Source: Pseudomonas putida
Lineage (GTDB): Bacteria > Pseudomonadota > Gammaproteobacteria > Pseudomonadales > Pseudomonadaceae
Direction: 5' to 3'
NCBI RefSeq assembly: GCF_002906855.1
Contig: NZ_MINI01000028.1
Coordinates: 1,364,001 to 1,428,000, forward strand
Length of the DNA: 64,000 nucleotides
Below, piece after piece: positions 45,064 through 52,399 of this stretch. How positions within the stretch are numbered: the first letter of the stretch is position 1; every line of letters starts with the position of its first letter. Below the pieces are notes generated by a model that saw only the letters and a program-made list of their open reading frames with translations, did not search any database and had not been told where the DNA came from. The translations under genes were made by a program, and so were the position numbers.

Positions 45064-45803
45064 TGGATGTGCTCAGCCTGATTGGCCTGATCCTGGCGTT
45101 CGTCGCCATCGTCGGTGGCAACTTCCTTGAAGGTGGCCACGTCGGTGCCTTGCTCAATGGCCCGGCAGGCCTGATCGTGCTCGGTGGCACCCTGGCGGCG
45201 GCACTGCTGCAGTCGCCGCTGTCGGCGTTCAAGCGCGCATTGCAGATCCTGCGCTGGATCTTCTTCCCGCCGCGGGTCGACCTGGCCGGTGGGATCGACC
45301 GGGTGGTCAACTGGAGCCTGACGGCGCGCAAGGAAGGCCTGCTCGGCCTGGAAGGCGTGGCCGATGCCGAACCCGACCCGTACGCCCGCAAGGGCCTGCA
45401 ACTGCTGGTCGATGGTGCCGAGCCTGAATCGATCCGCAGCATCCTCGAAGTCGACTTCCTGACCCAGGAAAGCCGTGATATCCAGGCCGCCAAGGTGTTC
45501 GAGAGCATGGGCGGCTACGCCCCGACCATCGGTATCATCGGTGCGGTCATGGGCCTGATCCACGTCATGGGCAACCTGGCCGACCCGTCGCAGCTGGGCA
45601 ACGGCATTGCCGTAGCTTTCGTCGCCACCATCTACGGCGTGGCCAGTGCCAACCTGATCCTGCTGCCGATCGCCAACAAGCTCAAGGCCATCGTCATGCG
45701 CCAGTCGCGCTACCGCGAGATGCTGCTCGAAGGCCTGCTGTCGATCGCCGAGGGCGAGAACCCGCGCTCGATCGAATTGAAGCTGCAAGGCTTCATGGAG
45801 TAA
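45063..45803 (+). CDS. motC: Flagellar stator subunit MotC (MotA family)
   Basis: The 246-aa protein with four membrane helices starts [20 protein letters not shown] and contains the MotA/TolQ signature (GYAPTIGIIGAVMGLIHVMG; AFVATIYGVASANLILLPIA). With MotD it forms the proton-driven stator; Pseudomonas has two stator sets (MotAB and MotCD), and MotCD supports swarming and movement in viscous media. ATG 45063 overlaps the cheB stop; motD starts 3 nt after its end. Confidence 0.96.
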   Translation: MDVLSLIGLILAFVAIVGGNFLEGGHVGALLNGPAGLIVLGGTLAAALLQSPLSAFKRALQILRWIFFPPRVDLAGGIDRVVNWSLTARKEGLLGLEGVADAEPDPYARKGLQLLVDGAEPESIRSILEVDFLTQESRDIQAAKVFESMGGYAPTIGIIGAVMGLIHVMGNLADPSQLGNGIAVAFVATIYGVASANLILLPIANKLKAIVMRQSRYREMLLEGLLSIAEGENPRSIELKLQGFME

Positions 45804-45806
45804 GCC

Positions 45807-46652
45807 ATGCGCCGTCGCCGTCATACCGAGGAGCACGAGAATCACGAACGCTGGCTGGTGTCGTACGCCGACTTCATCACCTTGCTGTTCGCCTTCTTCG
45901 TGGTCATGTATTCGATCTCCTCGATCAACGAGGGCAAGTACAAGGTCATCTCGCAAGCGCTGCTCGGGGTGTTCAACGACCCTGAGCGGAGCATGAAGCC
46001 GATCCCGATTGGCGATGAGCAGCCGCTCAGCGTGAAACCGGCAGAACCCTTGATCAAGGACAGCGAGCAGACCGATGCGGGCCTGGCCCAGACCAGCATT
46101 GACCCGCTGAAGGCCATCAGCGACGACGTGCGCGATGCCTTCGGCGACCTGATCAAGTCCGACCAGATGACCGTGCGCGGCAACGAGCTGTGGGTGGAGA
46201 TCGAGCTCAACTCGTCCTTGCTGTTTGGCAGTGGCGATGCCATGCCCAGTGACAAGGCATTCACCATCATCGAGAAAGTCGGCAACATCCTCAAGCCGTT
46301 CGCCAACCCGGTGCACGTCGAGGGCTTCACCGACAACCTGCCGATCCGCACGGCGCAGTACCCGACCAACTGGGAGCTGTCGGCGGCGCGGGCGGCGAGC
46401 ATCGTGCGCCTGCTGGCCATGGAAGGGGTCAACCCGGCGCGCATGGCCTCGGTGGGCTATGGCGAGTACCAACCGGTGGCCAGCAACGACACCGCCGAAG
46501 GGCGTGCGCGCAATCGCCGGGTCGTGCTGGTGATTTCCCGTAACCTCGAAGTGCGCCGCAGCCTGACCGGCACAGGCAGTGCCAATGCCACCCCGGACTC
46601 AGCCTTGCGCCGGGCTGGCACACAAAGTGCACCGCCAGCCGCACGGCAGTAA
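45807..46652 (+). CDS. motD: Flagellar stator subunit MotD (MotB family)
   Basis: The 281-aa bitopic protein has one membrane helix with the proton-carrying Asp22 (WLVSYADFITLLFAFFVVMY) and a C-terminal OmpA-like peptidoglycan-binding domain (VHVEGFTDNLPIRTAQYPTN; LSAARAASIVRLLAMEGV). The tail is Ala/Thr rich. It is the last gene before a REP palindrome. Confidence 0.96.
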   Translation: MRRRRHTEEHENHERWLVSYADFITLLFAFFVVMYSISSINEGKYKVISQALLGVFNDPERSMKPIPIGDEQPLSVKPAEPLIKDSEQTDAGLAQTSIDPLKAISDDVRDAFGDLIKSDQMTVRGNELWVEIELNSSLLFGSGDAMPSDKAFTIIEKVGNILKPFANPVHVEGFTDNLPIRTAQYPTNWELSAARAASIVRLLAMEGVNPARMASVGYGEYQPVASNDTAEGRARNRRVVLVISRNLEVRRSLTGTGSANATPDSALRRAGTQSAPPAARQ

Positions 46653-46701
46653 TTCGCCAATTCTCCGGCACCGGGTTGTCGTGGTTACGCGGCGCGGTCT
46701 T

Positions 46702-46788
46702 TGTAGGAGCGGGCTTGTCCCGCGAATGAGGCGACGCGGTGAATGGCACGGGCTGCGCCCGTGTTCGCGGGACAAGCCCTCTCCTACA
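46702..46788. repeat. REP palindrome between motD and the ParA-like gene
   Basis: Arms tgtaggagcgggcttgtccc (from 46702) and gggacaagccctctcctaca (to 46788) are imperfect inverted copies of the same REP family, with a longer GC-rich centre that contains another small hairpin. It lies in the 172-nt gap 46653-46824; short open frames there are repeat-derived and not genes. Confidence 0.85.
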
Positions 46789-46824
46789 GGGAGGGGGAAC
46801 AATCAATGAGTCAAGAGTTGTCCT

Positions 46825-47616
46825 ATGAGAGTCTGGGCAGTAGCCAATCAAAAAGGCGGCGTGGGCAAGACCACGACCACCATCGCCCTGGCCGGCCTGC
46901 TGGCCGAGGCGGGCAAGCGCGTGGTCGTCGTCGACCTCGACCCGCATGGCTCGATGACCAGCTATTTCGGGCACAACCCGGATGCCCTGGAGCACAGCTG
47001 CTACGACCTGTTCCTGCACAAGGGCAGCGTGCCCGAAGGTCTGCCGGGGCAGCTGTTGCTGCCCACCAGCGATGAGCGTATCTCGCTGCTGCCGTCGAGT
47101 ACCGCATTGGCCGTGCTGGAGCGTCAGTCGCCCGGGCAGAGTGGCCTGGGCCTGGTGATCGCCAAGAGTCTGGCGCAGTTATGGCAGGATTTCGACTTTG
47201 CGCTGATCGACAGCCCGCCCTTGCTCGGCGTGCTGATGGTCAACGCCCTGGCAGCCAGCCAGCAGCTGGTGATCCCGGTGCAGACCGAGTTTCTGGCGGT
47301 GAAGGGCCTGGAACGCATGATCGGCACCTTGGCCATGATCAACCGCTCGCGCAAGCAAGCGCTGCCTTACCAGATCGTGCCGACCCTGTTCGACCGCCGT
47401 ACCCAGGCTTCGCTGGGCACCCTCAAGGTTTTGCGCGATACCTATGAACACCAGGTGTGGCAGGGCTACATCCCGGTCGATACGCGCCTGCGCGATGCCA
47501 GCCGCAATGGCGTCACGCCGTCGCAGTTCGATGGCAAGAGCCGTGGCGTGATCGCCTACCGGGCACTGCTCAAGCACATGCTCACCTACAAGCCGGCCGC
47601 GCAGGTGGCTTCATGA
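46825..47616 (+). CDS. ParA-family ATPase of the chemotaxis locus (ParC-like)
   Basis: This 263-aa deviant Walker A ATPase (ANQKGGVGKTTTTIALAGLL; RVVVVDLDPHGSMTSYFG; DFALIDSPPLLGVLMVN) stands in the chemotaxis operon next to a CheW-like gene. In Vibrio the ParA-like protein encoded in the che operon is ParC, which tethers the chemosensory array to the pole through ParP. The same role is inferred here from position. ATG 46825 is accepted; the stop overlaps the next gene by 4 nt (ATGA), indicating coupling. Confidence 0.9.
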   Translation: MRVWAVANQKGGVGKTTTTIALAGLLAEAGKRVVVVDLDPHGSMTSYFGHNPDALEHSCYDLFLHKGSVPEGLPGQLLLPTSDERISLLPSSTALAVLERQSPGQSGLGLVIAKSLAQLWQDFDFALIDSPPLLGVLMVNALAASQQLVIPVQTEFLAVKGLERMIGTLAMINRSRKQALPYQIVPTLFDRRTQASLGTLKVLRDTYEHQVWQGYIPVDTRLRDASRNGVTPSQFDGKSRGVIAYRALLKHMLTYKPAAQVAS

Positions 47617-48497
47617 ACCGGCCTGTGGGTACCAAGCCGCAACTGGCCCTGCAGTCCTACCTCGATGGGTTGTTGCAGGAGGCCACCGAGGCCGAGGATA
47701 TCATCGACCTGGCAACGCCTGCCCAGGCGCCCATGGCCAACGACGAATTCGCCGCCGCCGTGCGCGAAGAGCAGGCGCGGGACGCTCGCCATCCAACTCC
47801 CGCAGCCAGGCCTTTTGCCGAGCCGCAGGTGAAGGTGCTGCCAGCCGTGCTGCCGGTAGAGCAGCCGGTGGTGGCCGTGGTCGAAACTGAAGTGGTGGCT
47901 GAGGCCAGCATCCCGGTGCTGACCGAGGTGCCAGCGCCAGAGCCGGTTGCCCCCCTGGTGGACGTGCATCTGCCAGCGGCAGGCATGGCCGACACGCCAG
48001 CCCCACCGGCCAGCGTCGATGGTCGCCCGGCCTGGGCTGCCGAGCCGTTCGAGTGCCTGCTGTTCGACGTTGCCGGGCTGACCCTGGCGGTGCCGCTGGT
48101 TTGCCTGGGTTCGATCTACAGCCTGGAAGGCCAGGAGCTGACACCGCTGTTCGGCCAGCCGGACTGGTTCCTGGGTATCCTGACCTGCCAGGCCGGCAAC
48201 CTCAAGGTGCTGGACACCGCGCGCTGGGTCATGCCCGACCGCTACCGCGACGACTTCCGCCAGGGCCTGAATTATGTGATTTCCGTGCAGGGCTACGAAT
48301 GGGGCTTGGCGGTGCATCAGGTCAGCCGCTCGCTGCGCCTGGACCCCGCCGAGATCAAGTGGCGCAGCCAGCGTGGCCAGCGTCCCTGGTTGGCCGGCAC
48401 GGTCATCGAACACATGTGTGCACTGCTCGACGTCGCCGCACTGGCCGAGCTGATCGCCAGCGGCGCGGTCAAGCAGTTGCATGCCAAACAGAAATGA
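47613..48497 (+). CDS. CheW-like protein, ParP-like array-localisation protein
   Basis: The 294-aa protein has a disordered Ala/Pro/Val-rich N-terminal half (1-140) starting MNRPVGTKPQLALQSYLDGL and a C-terminal CheW-like domain (FECLLFDVAGLTLAVPLVCL; ILTCQAGNLKVLDTARWVM; YVISVQGYEWGLAVHQV). This layout (Pro-rich N-terminus plus AIF/CheW-like domain) is that of Vibrio ParP, which stabilises polar arrays by binding ParC and CheA. The start is ATG 47613 overlapping the ParA stop; the longer open frame from 47457 overlaps the ParA gene and is rejected. Confidence 0.85.
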   Translation: MNRPVGTKPQLALQSYLDGLLQEATEAEDIIDLATPAQAPMANDEFAAAVREEQARDARHPTPAARPFAEPQVKVLPAVLPVEQPVVAVVETEVVAEASIPVLTEVPAPEPVAPLVDVHLPAAGMADTPAPPASVDGRPAWAAEPFECLLFDVAGLTLAVPLVCLGSIYSLEGQELTPLFGQPDWFLGILTCQAGNLKVLDTARWVMPDRYRDDFRQGLNYVISVQGYEWGLAVHQVSRSLRLDPAEIKWRSQRGQRPWLAGTVIEHMCALLDVAALAELIASGAVKQLHAKQK

Positions 48498-48540
48498 CAC
48501 CGAACACAACCGCCAACAGCGGATTTAGAGGGCTAGGGGA

Positions 48541-49020
48541 ATGAAAAAGTCGTCTGCGCAAGGTTCTGAAGATCCGATCCTGCAGTGGGTAACCTTCCGT
48601 CTGGACAACGAGTCCTACGGCATCAACGTCATGCAGGTGCAGGAAGTACTGCGCTACACCGAGATCGCTCCGGTGCCGGGCGCGCCAAGCTATGTGTTGG
48701 GCATCATCAACCTGCGCGGCAACGTGGTGACGGTGATCGACACTCGCCAGCGCTTCGGCCTGATGCCGTCGGACGTGACCGACAACACCCGCATCGTCAT
48801 CATCGAGGCTGACAAGCAAGTGGTCGGCATCCTGGTCGACAGCGTGGCCGAGGTGGTGTACCTGCGTCAGTCGGAAATCGAAACCGCGCCGAACGTGGGT
48901 AATGAAGAGTCGGCCAAGTTCATCCAGGGCGTGTGCAACAAGAACGGCGAATTGCTGATCCTGGTCGAGCTGGACAAGATGATGACCGAGGAAGAGTGGT
49001 CCGAGCTGGAGAACATCTGA
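48541..49020 (+). CDS. cheW: Chemotaxis coupling protein CheW
   Basis: The 159-aa CheW joins chemoreceptors to CheA: WVTFRLDNESYGINVMQVQE at the N-terminus, then APSYVLGIINLRGNVVTVID and VVGILVDSVAEVVYLRQSEI. ATG 48541 follows TAGGGGA. It ends 1 nt before the next start. Confidence 0.97.
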   Translation: MKKSSAQGSEDPILQWVTFRLDNESYGINVMQVQEVLRYTEIAPVPGAPSYVLGIINLRGNVVTVIDTRQRFGLMPSDVTDNTRIVIIEADKQVVGILVDSVAEVVYLRQSEIETAPNVGNEESAKFIQGVCNKNGELLILVELDKMMTEEEWSELENI

Positions 49021-49021
49021 G

Positions 49022-49417
49022 TTGATCTTCGAGGTGGCGGTAATCTTGCTGGCGCTGCTGTGGGCCTTGAGCCTGTGGTTCTTCCTCAACTACAGCAAGC
49101 GCCAGCGCGAACTGGCGGCGCAGCAGGCCGTGGGCGATGCCCTGCGAGACCAGCGCATCAAGGACCTGGCCAAGCGCCTGGACGACTACCAGAACGGCAC
49201 CGTGCGCATGGGTGAGGCCATCCATGAACTGCGCGCGACCGTGGCACCGCTGCCAGAGAAGCTGCAGCAGCTGGAGCAGCGCGACCCCAACAGCGTGACC
49301 TTTACCCAGGCCGCCAAGCTGGTGGGCATGGGGGCGAGCGTGGCGGAACTCACCGAGACCTGCGGCCTGACCCAGGCCGAGGCGGAGTTGATGAGCAAGC
49401 TGCACCGCGGCGAGTGA
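49022..49417 (+). CDS. DUF2802 family membrane-anchored protein
   Basis: A 131-aa product with one N-terminal membrane helix (VAVILLALLWALSLWFFLNY), a coiled coil (about 25-85, KRQRELAAQQAVGDALRDQR; KDLAKRLDDYQNG) and a C-terminal helical module (TFTQAAKLVGMGASVAELTE; CGLTQAEAELMSKLHRGE) that resembles a small helix-turn-helix. Such DUF2802 proteins commonly close Pseudomonas che operons; function unknown. The TTG start at 49022 places the hydrophobic segment at the N-terminus; a GTG at 49034 is the alternative. A shared terminator follows. Confidence 0.8.
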   Translation: MIFEVAVILLALLWALSLWFFLNYSKRQRELAAQQAVGDALRDQRIKDLAKRLDDYQNGTVRMGEAIHELRATVAPLPEKLQQLEQRDPNSVTFTQAAKLVGMGASVAELTETCGLTQAEAELMSKLHRGE

Positions 49418-49423
49418 AACACG

Positions 49424-49452
49424 AAGGGCGCCGGAAGGCGCCCTTTGGTTTT
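49424..49452. terminator. Bidirectional terminator between the che operon and the minus-strand toxin-like operon
   Basis: A 9-bp stem, aagggcgcc (49424-49432) / ggcgccctt (49437-49445), with a GGAA loop is followed by tttggtttt on the plus strand. The minus-strand side has a short T-rich tail. It lies between two convergent genes. Confidence 0.85.
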
Positions 49453-49477
49453 CTGGCTCGGTGCGCGACGCGCTACG

Positions 49478-52327
49478 TCAGTGATTCAGATTACGCCAAC
49501 CAAACCCGTTGTTGACGCGTACTACCCGTGAAACACGGAACAGTGACTGCAGCGTGTTCTGCAGCTCTTCGGTCGAAACAGGGTGAAGGTCGGCCCCCAG
49601 CAAGGTGGGCGGGTTCAGCAAGGGACAACTGAGCAGCTTGTAGATCTTTTTCATCTGCCGCAGTGCAGGCAGGCTATGGTCCACAGCCTCATTGAACATA
49701 CCAATGCCGGTGAGCTCGCTCAGGGCTTTGGCATAGGTAGCGAATCTGGGTGCATGGGCGCCCTTGGCCGGCCAGTGCTTATTCTGAGTGAAGAATCCGG
49801 GCCTGGAATCGAGCTTGAGGTTCATCGTGTTAATGACCTCCATCAGGGTCGGGTTGCGCGGATGGCTACCGATCACGCTGGTGTTGTATTGCTGATGAGC
49901 GCCCCTGAACGGGTTCGATGTCGGCTGTTCCAGCAATAGCCCGTCGGCGGTGGTTCGCAGCGGTACATTGCCGATCCAGTCGTTGGCTGAAGCGTCGTTG
50001 ATGATGCCTGCCGCCAAAGGATGGGAGGGGGGGGCCAGCAGGTCATTGTCGATGTCCATGTACAGGCCGCCATCCTGGTACAGCGCATGATACTTGAGCA
50101 TGTCGTTGGCGGCCGTCACATGGGAGGAACCTCGGGCAGGGCCCTCCATGGCGGCATCGTAGAATTGCCTGGTGTATCCCATGTTGGTGTAGAACCCTTG
50201 TCGCTCAAGGGGAAGCACTTGCAGGTCGGGTGCGGCGACGGCCAGTGCACGGGCATTCTGGTTGAAGGCGGCGGCGTTTTGCTCGGACAGATAGAGGTAG
50301 TGACCGTAACCGGCATCCTTGAGCAAACTGGAATTGCGCCCGATGCGTGTGAGCATGCCGGCTGTCAGGGGCTTGTCGCCGATCCACAGGTGCACCACTC
50401 GCTTGGGAATGTGTGCCTGGTTGACCTCTGGAACCCTGGGTACTTCGATGGGCAGGTTTATTTCTATGCCAAGATTGCGCAGCGTGCTTTCACGCATGGC
50501 ATTGGTGACGAAACGCGGGCCATCGATATCTGCCTGGTAGGCACGCAATTGCGTGTGCTCCGCGACATAGCGTGTGGGCGAGGGGTGTCCGATATCGCTT
50601 GTCTTCACAAAAGCGTCCGTTTCCAGTTCATACAGCCAATGCGTTGCCGGGTCGCGTACATCCACGAGCGTGTCCATGCCGACGTGGGTGGTCTGGCGGT
50701 TGATCAGCATTTGCCGCTGGGGTTCGGGAAGTGGCTCGACGGGGACCGGCTGCTCGAAGAATGCCTTGAAGTTGTCACCGGTCCAGCGCGGCCTGGGTGC
50801 CCTTGTCGGGCTGAGCGGGTAGCCGATCTGTCCATTGATTCTGCCAGGGGCGACGAATCCATCGAATTGTGTCTGGAAAACCTTCTTGCTGGCGGACCAT
50901 AGCTTGTCCGCCAACGGCAGGGCGCACAGTGCTCCAAACGCGACGTTCAGGGCGCCATCGGTTTTTTCTTCAAGATTCTTGCCATTGATGACTTCATCCA
51001 GGCCCAGGCCGAGCTGGGTGATTCCGCCAATGGCAACCACCCATCCCAAGCCTGGTACCACCAAGGTCAATGGGGCTAGCAGGGTCATCGTCTGATTCAG
51101 GTAGCCTCGCCATCTGGCCTTGATGACATCGCTGTTGGTCGTGATCAGGAATCGGGCATCTTCGTAGCTTCGCTGCCGTAGCCGCGAAGTGATGTGGCTG
51201 AACAGGCCGTCGGTTACCAGCGGGCTGTACTCGTCGACCTTGTGGTTGATGTACTGCGTTGACCAGCCGCTGGCCGGGATGACCAGGTTGTTGACATACA
51301 GGAAGCGCGGCCCTTGGTAACTGGCCAGCCCTTTGAGGGTATCTTCCAGCCCTGTGTAGCCGAGCCCGGTTGGAAAGTCCTGGAGGCGAAAGTGCGTCAG
51401 CAATGACCTGCGCGTTTCGCTGTCCTTGCACTGTTGCACCAGCCAGGCTTTCATCGCACTGGTGTTCTCGAACTCGTGCAAAGGCGATGAATTGCCGGGT
51501 ACGTAGAGCAAGGTCAGCCCCGAGTTCCGATCCGTAACGCACGGGATATCGGTGGCGACATAGCCATAGATGTTAAGCATGCGTGTTTCTACGGTGCCTG
51601 CATGCTCTGTCGAGGCTTCCCCATCGGGTACGATGCCAATCGCCCGCCAGGCCAGGTCGCAACCTGCTTCGCTCAGGCTGCCTTCCTCTACCTGCTTGTT
51701 GCAGGCCGCGAGAAAATTCACCTGGGACAGCGTCGCATAATCATCGAACTTGTGTTGCCAGTAGTCGTCGAGGCTGGCGATGTACTCATCGTGCAGGTCC
51801 AGTTCCCAGATGAACGTTTGAAATGCATGTGTATCGGTGGCGATCTGAGTTTGCTGGGTATACCGCATGGGCTGCGTCTTGCGGAACAGGCCTTGATAGA
51901 CCGCGTAATCATCCAGCGCGCCGAACAGACCGCCCTCCGGGAGCTCATCGACGATCTGCACGTGCCCTTGGGCAAACGCCCTGGCCCAGCTCTCCCGAGG
52001 CAGGCTCCAGTCGCGCAGGAGCCCGAGAAAGTCGAGCACGCCATAGGTGCTGAGCGCGATGTACTGCAGGTTGTCGGGCTGCTCTTGCCACTTTGACAAC
52101 ACCGCCTGGCCGAGGGGGAGCTGCTCGACGACCTTGGCAAGCCATCCTCCTTCAGGGTTGGGCTTGTAATGCAGGGTCACCGCCAAGGCGGTATCGGGAT
52201 CGAAGTCCGGACCCTGTGCCTTGGCCCACTCCCGTATTCGTTCGATGCTGAGCCGATCGGGGCGCGGGATGTGGGTGAGGTGGTCGAGTGCGTGCCGGAT
52301 CCCGGAAGGGTGCAATTGAGTCGTCAT
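49478..52327 (-). CDS. Toxin-like protein with TcdA/TcdB-type glycosyltransferase domain, copy 2
   Basis: The product is 949 aa. Residues 1-620 resemble the large N-terminal region of Pseudomonas dermonecrotic-toxin-like (DUF6543) proteins, with a hydrophobic stretch (about 412-447, TMTLLAPLTLVVPGLGWVVA). Residues 635-895 form a GT-A domain of the clostridial glucosylating toxin family (GT44): IPKRVVHLWIG with Trp648, NDMLKY with Asp742 and Lys745, and GLYMDIDND with the DxD pair Asp758/Asp760. In TcdB the residue at the Lys745 position is Arg. These enzymes transfer a sugar from a nucleotide-sugar to a protein target. ATG 52327 is chosen because its N-terminus aligns with the paralogue. No signal peptide. 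It lies last in a minus-strand operon; target unknown. Confidence 0.82.
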   Translation of the reverse strand: MTTQLHPSGIRHALDHLTHIPRPDRLSIERIREWAKAQGPDFDPDTALAVTLHYKPNPEGGWLAKVVEQLPLGQAVLSKWQEQPDNLQYIALSTYGVLDFLGLLRDWSLPRESWARAFAQGHVQIVDELPEGGLFGALDDYAVYQGLFRKTQPMRYTQQTQIATDTHAFQTFIWELDLHDEYIASLDDYWQHKFDDYATLSQVNFLAACNKQVEEGSLSEAGCDLAWRAIGIVPDGEASTEHAGTVETRMLNIYGYVATDIPCVTDRNSGLTLLYVPGNSSPLHEFENTSAMKAWLVQQCKDSETRRSLLTHFRLQDFPTGLGYTGLEDTLKGLASYQGPRFLYVNNLVIPASGWSTQYINHKVDEYSPLVTDGLFSHITSRLRQRSYEDARFLITTNSDVIKARWRGYLNQTMTLLAPLTLVVPGLGWVVAIGGITQLGLGLDEVINGKNLEEKTDGALNVAFGALCALPLADKLWSASKKVFQTQFDGFVAPGRINGQIGYPLSPTRAPRPRWTGDNFKAFFEQPVPVEPLPEPQRQMLINRQTTHVGMDTLVDVRDPATHWLYELETDAFVKTSDIGHPSPTRYVAEHTQLRAYQADIDGPRFVTNAMRESTLRNLGIEINLPIEVPRVPEVNQAHIPKRVVHLWIGDKPLTAGMLTRIGRNSSLLKDAGYGHYLYLSEQNAAAFNQNARALAVAAPDLQVLPLERQGFYTNMGYTRQFYDAAMEGPARGSSHVTAANDMLKYHALYQDGGLYMDIDNDLLAPPSHPLAAGIINDASANDWIGNVPLRTTADGLLLEQPTSNPFRGAHQQYNTSVIGSHPRNPTLMEVINTMNLKLDSRPGFFTQNKHWPAKGAHAPRFATYAKALSELTGIGMFNEAVDHSLPALRQMKKIYKLLSCPLLNPPTLLGADLHPVSTEELQNTLQSLFRVSRVVRVNNGFGWRNLNH

Positions 52328-52349
52328 GTGCTGACCTGCCATTGTGGTG

Positions 52350-52374
52350 GGGCCTGCATGATGGACGCAGGCCC
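52350..52374. other. Stem-loop between the two toxin-like genes
   Basis: An 8-bp inverted repeat, gggcctgc (52350-52357) / gcaggccc (52367-52374), with a 9-nt loop lies in the 72-nt gap between the two minus-strand genes. There is no T tract. It may adjust the ratio of the two products or protect mRNA. Confidence 0.5.
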
Positions 52375-52399
52375 GGCGCCGCAAGGGGTATGTATGTAC

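Noticed and set aside
46579..46809. Small open frames in the gap between motD and the ParA-like gene
   Set aside because: They are formed by the REP palindrome and the motD end and show no ribosome site or similarity.
47457..47612. Upstream extension of the CheW-like gene
   Set aside because: It overlaps the ParA-like gene in another frame; the ATG at 47613 with a 4-nt stop overlap is typical of operon coupling.
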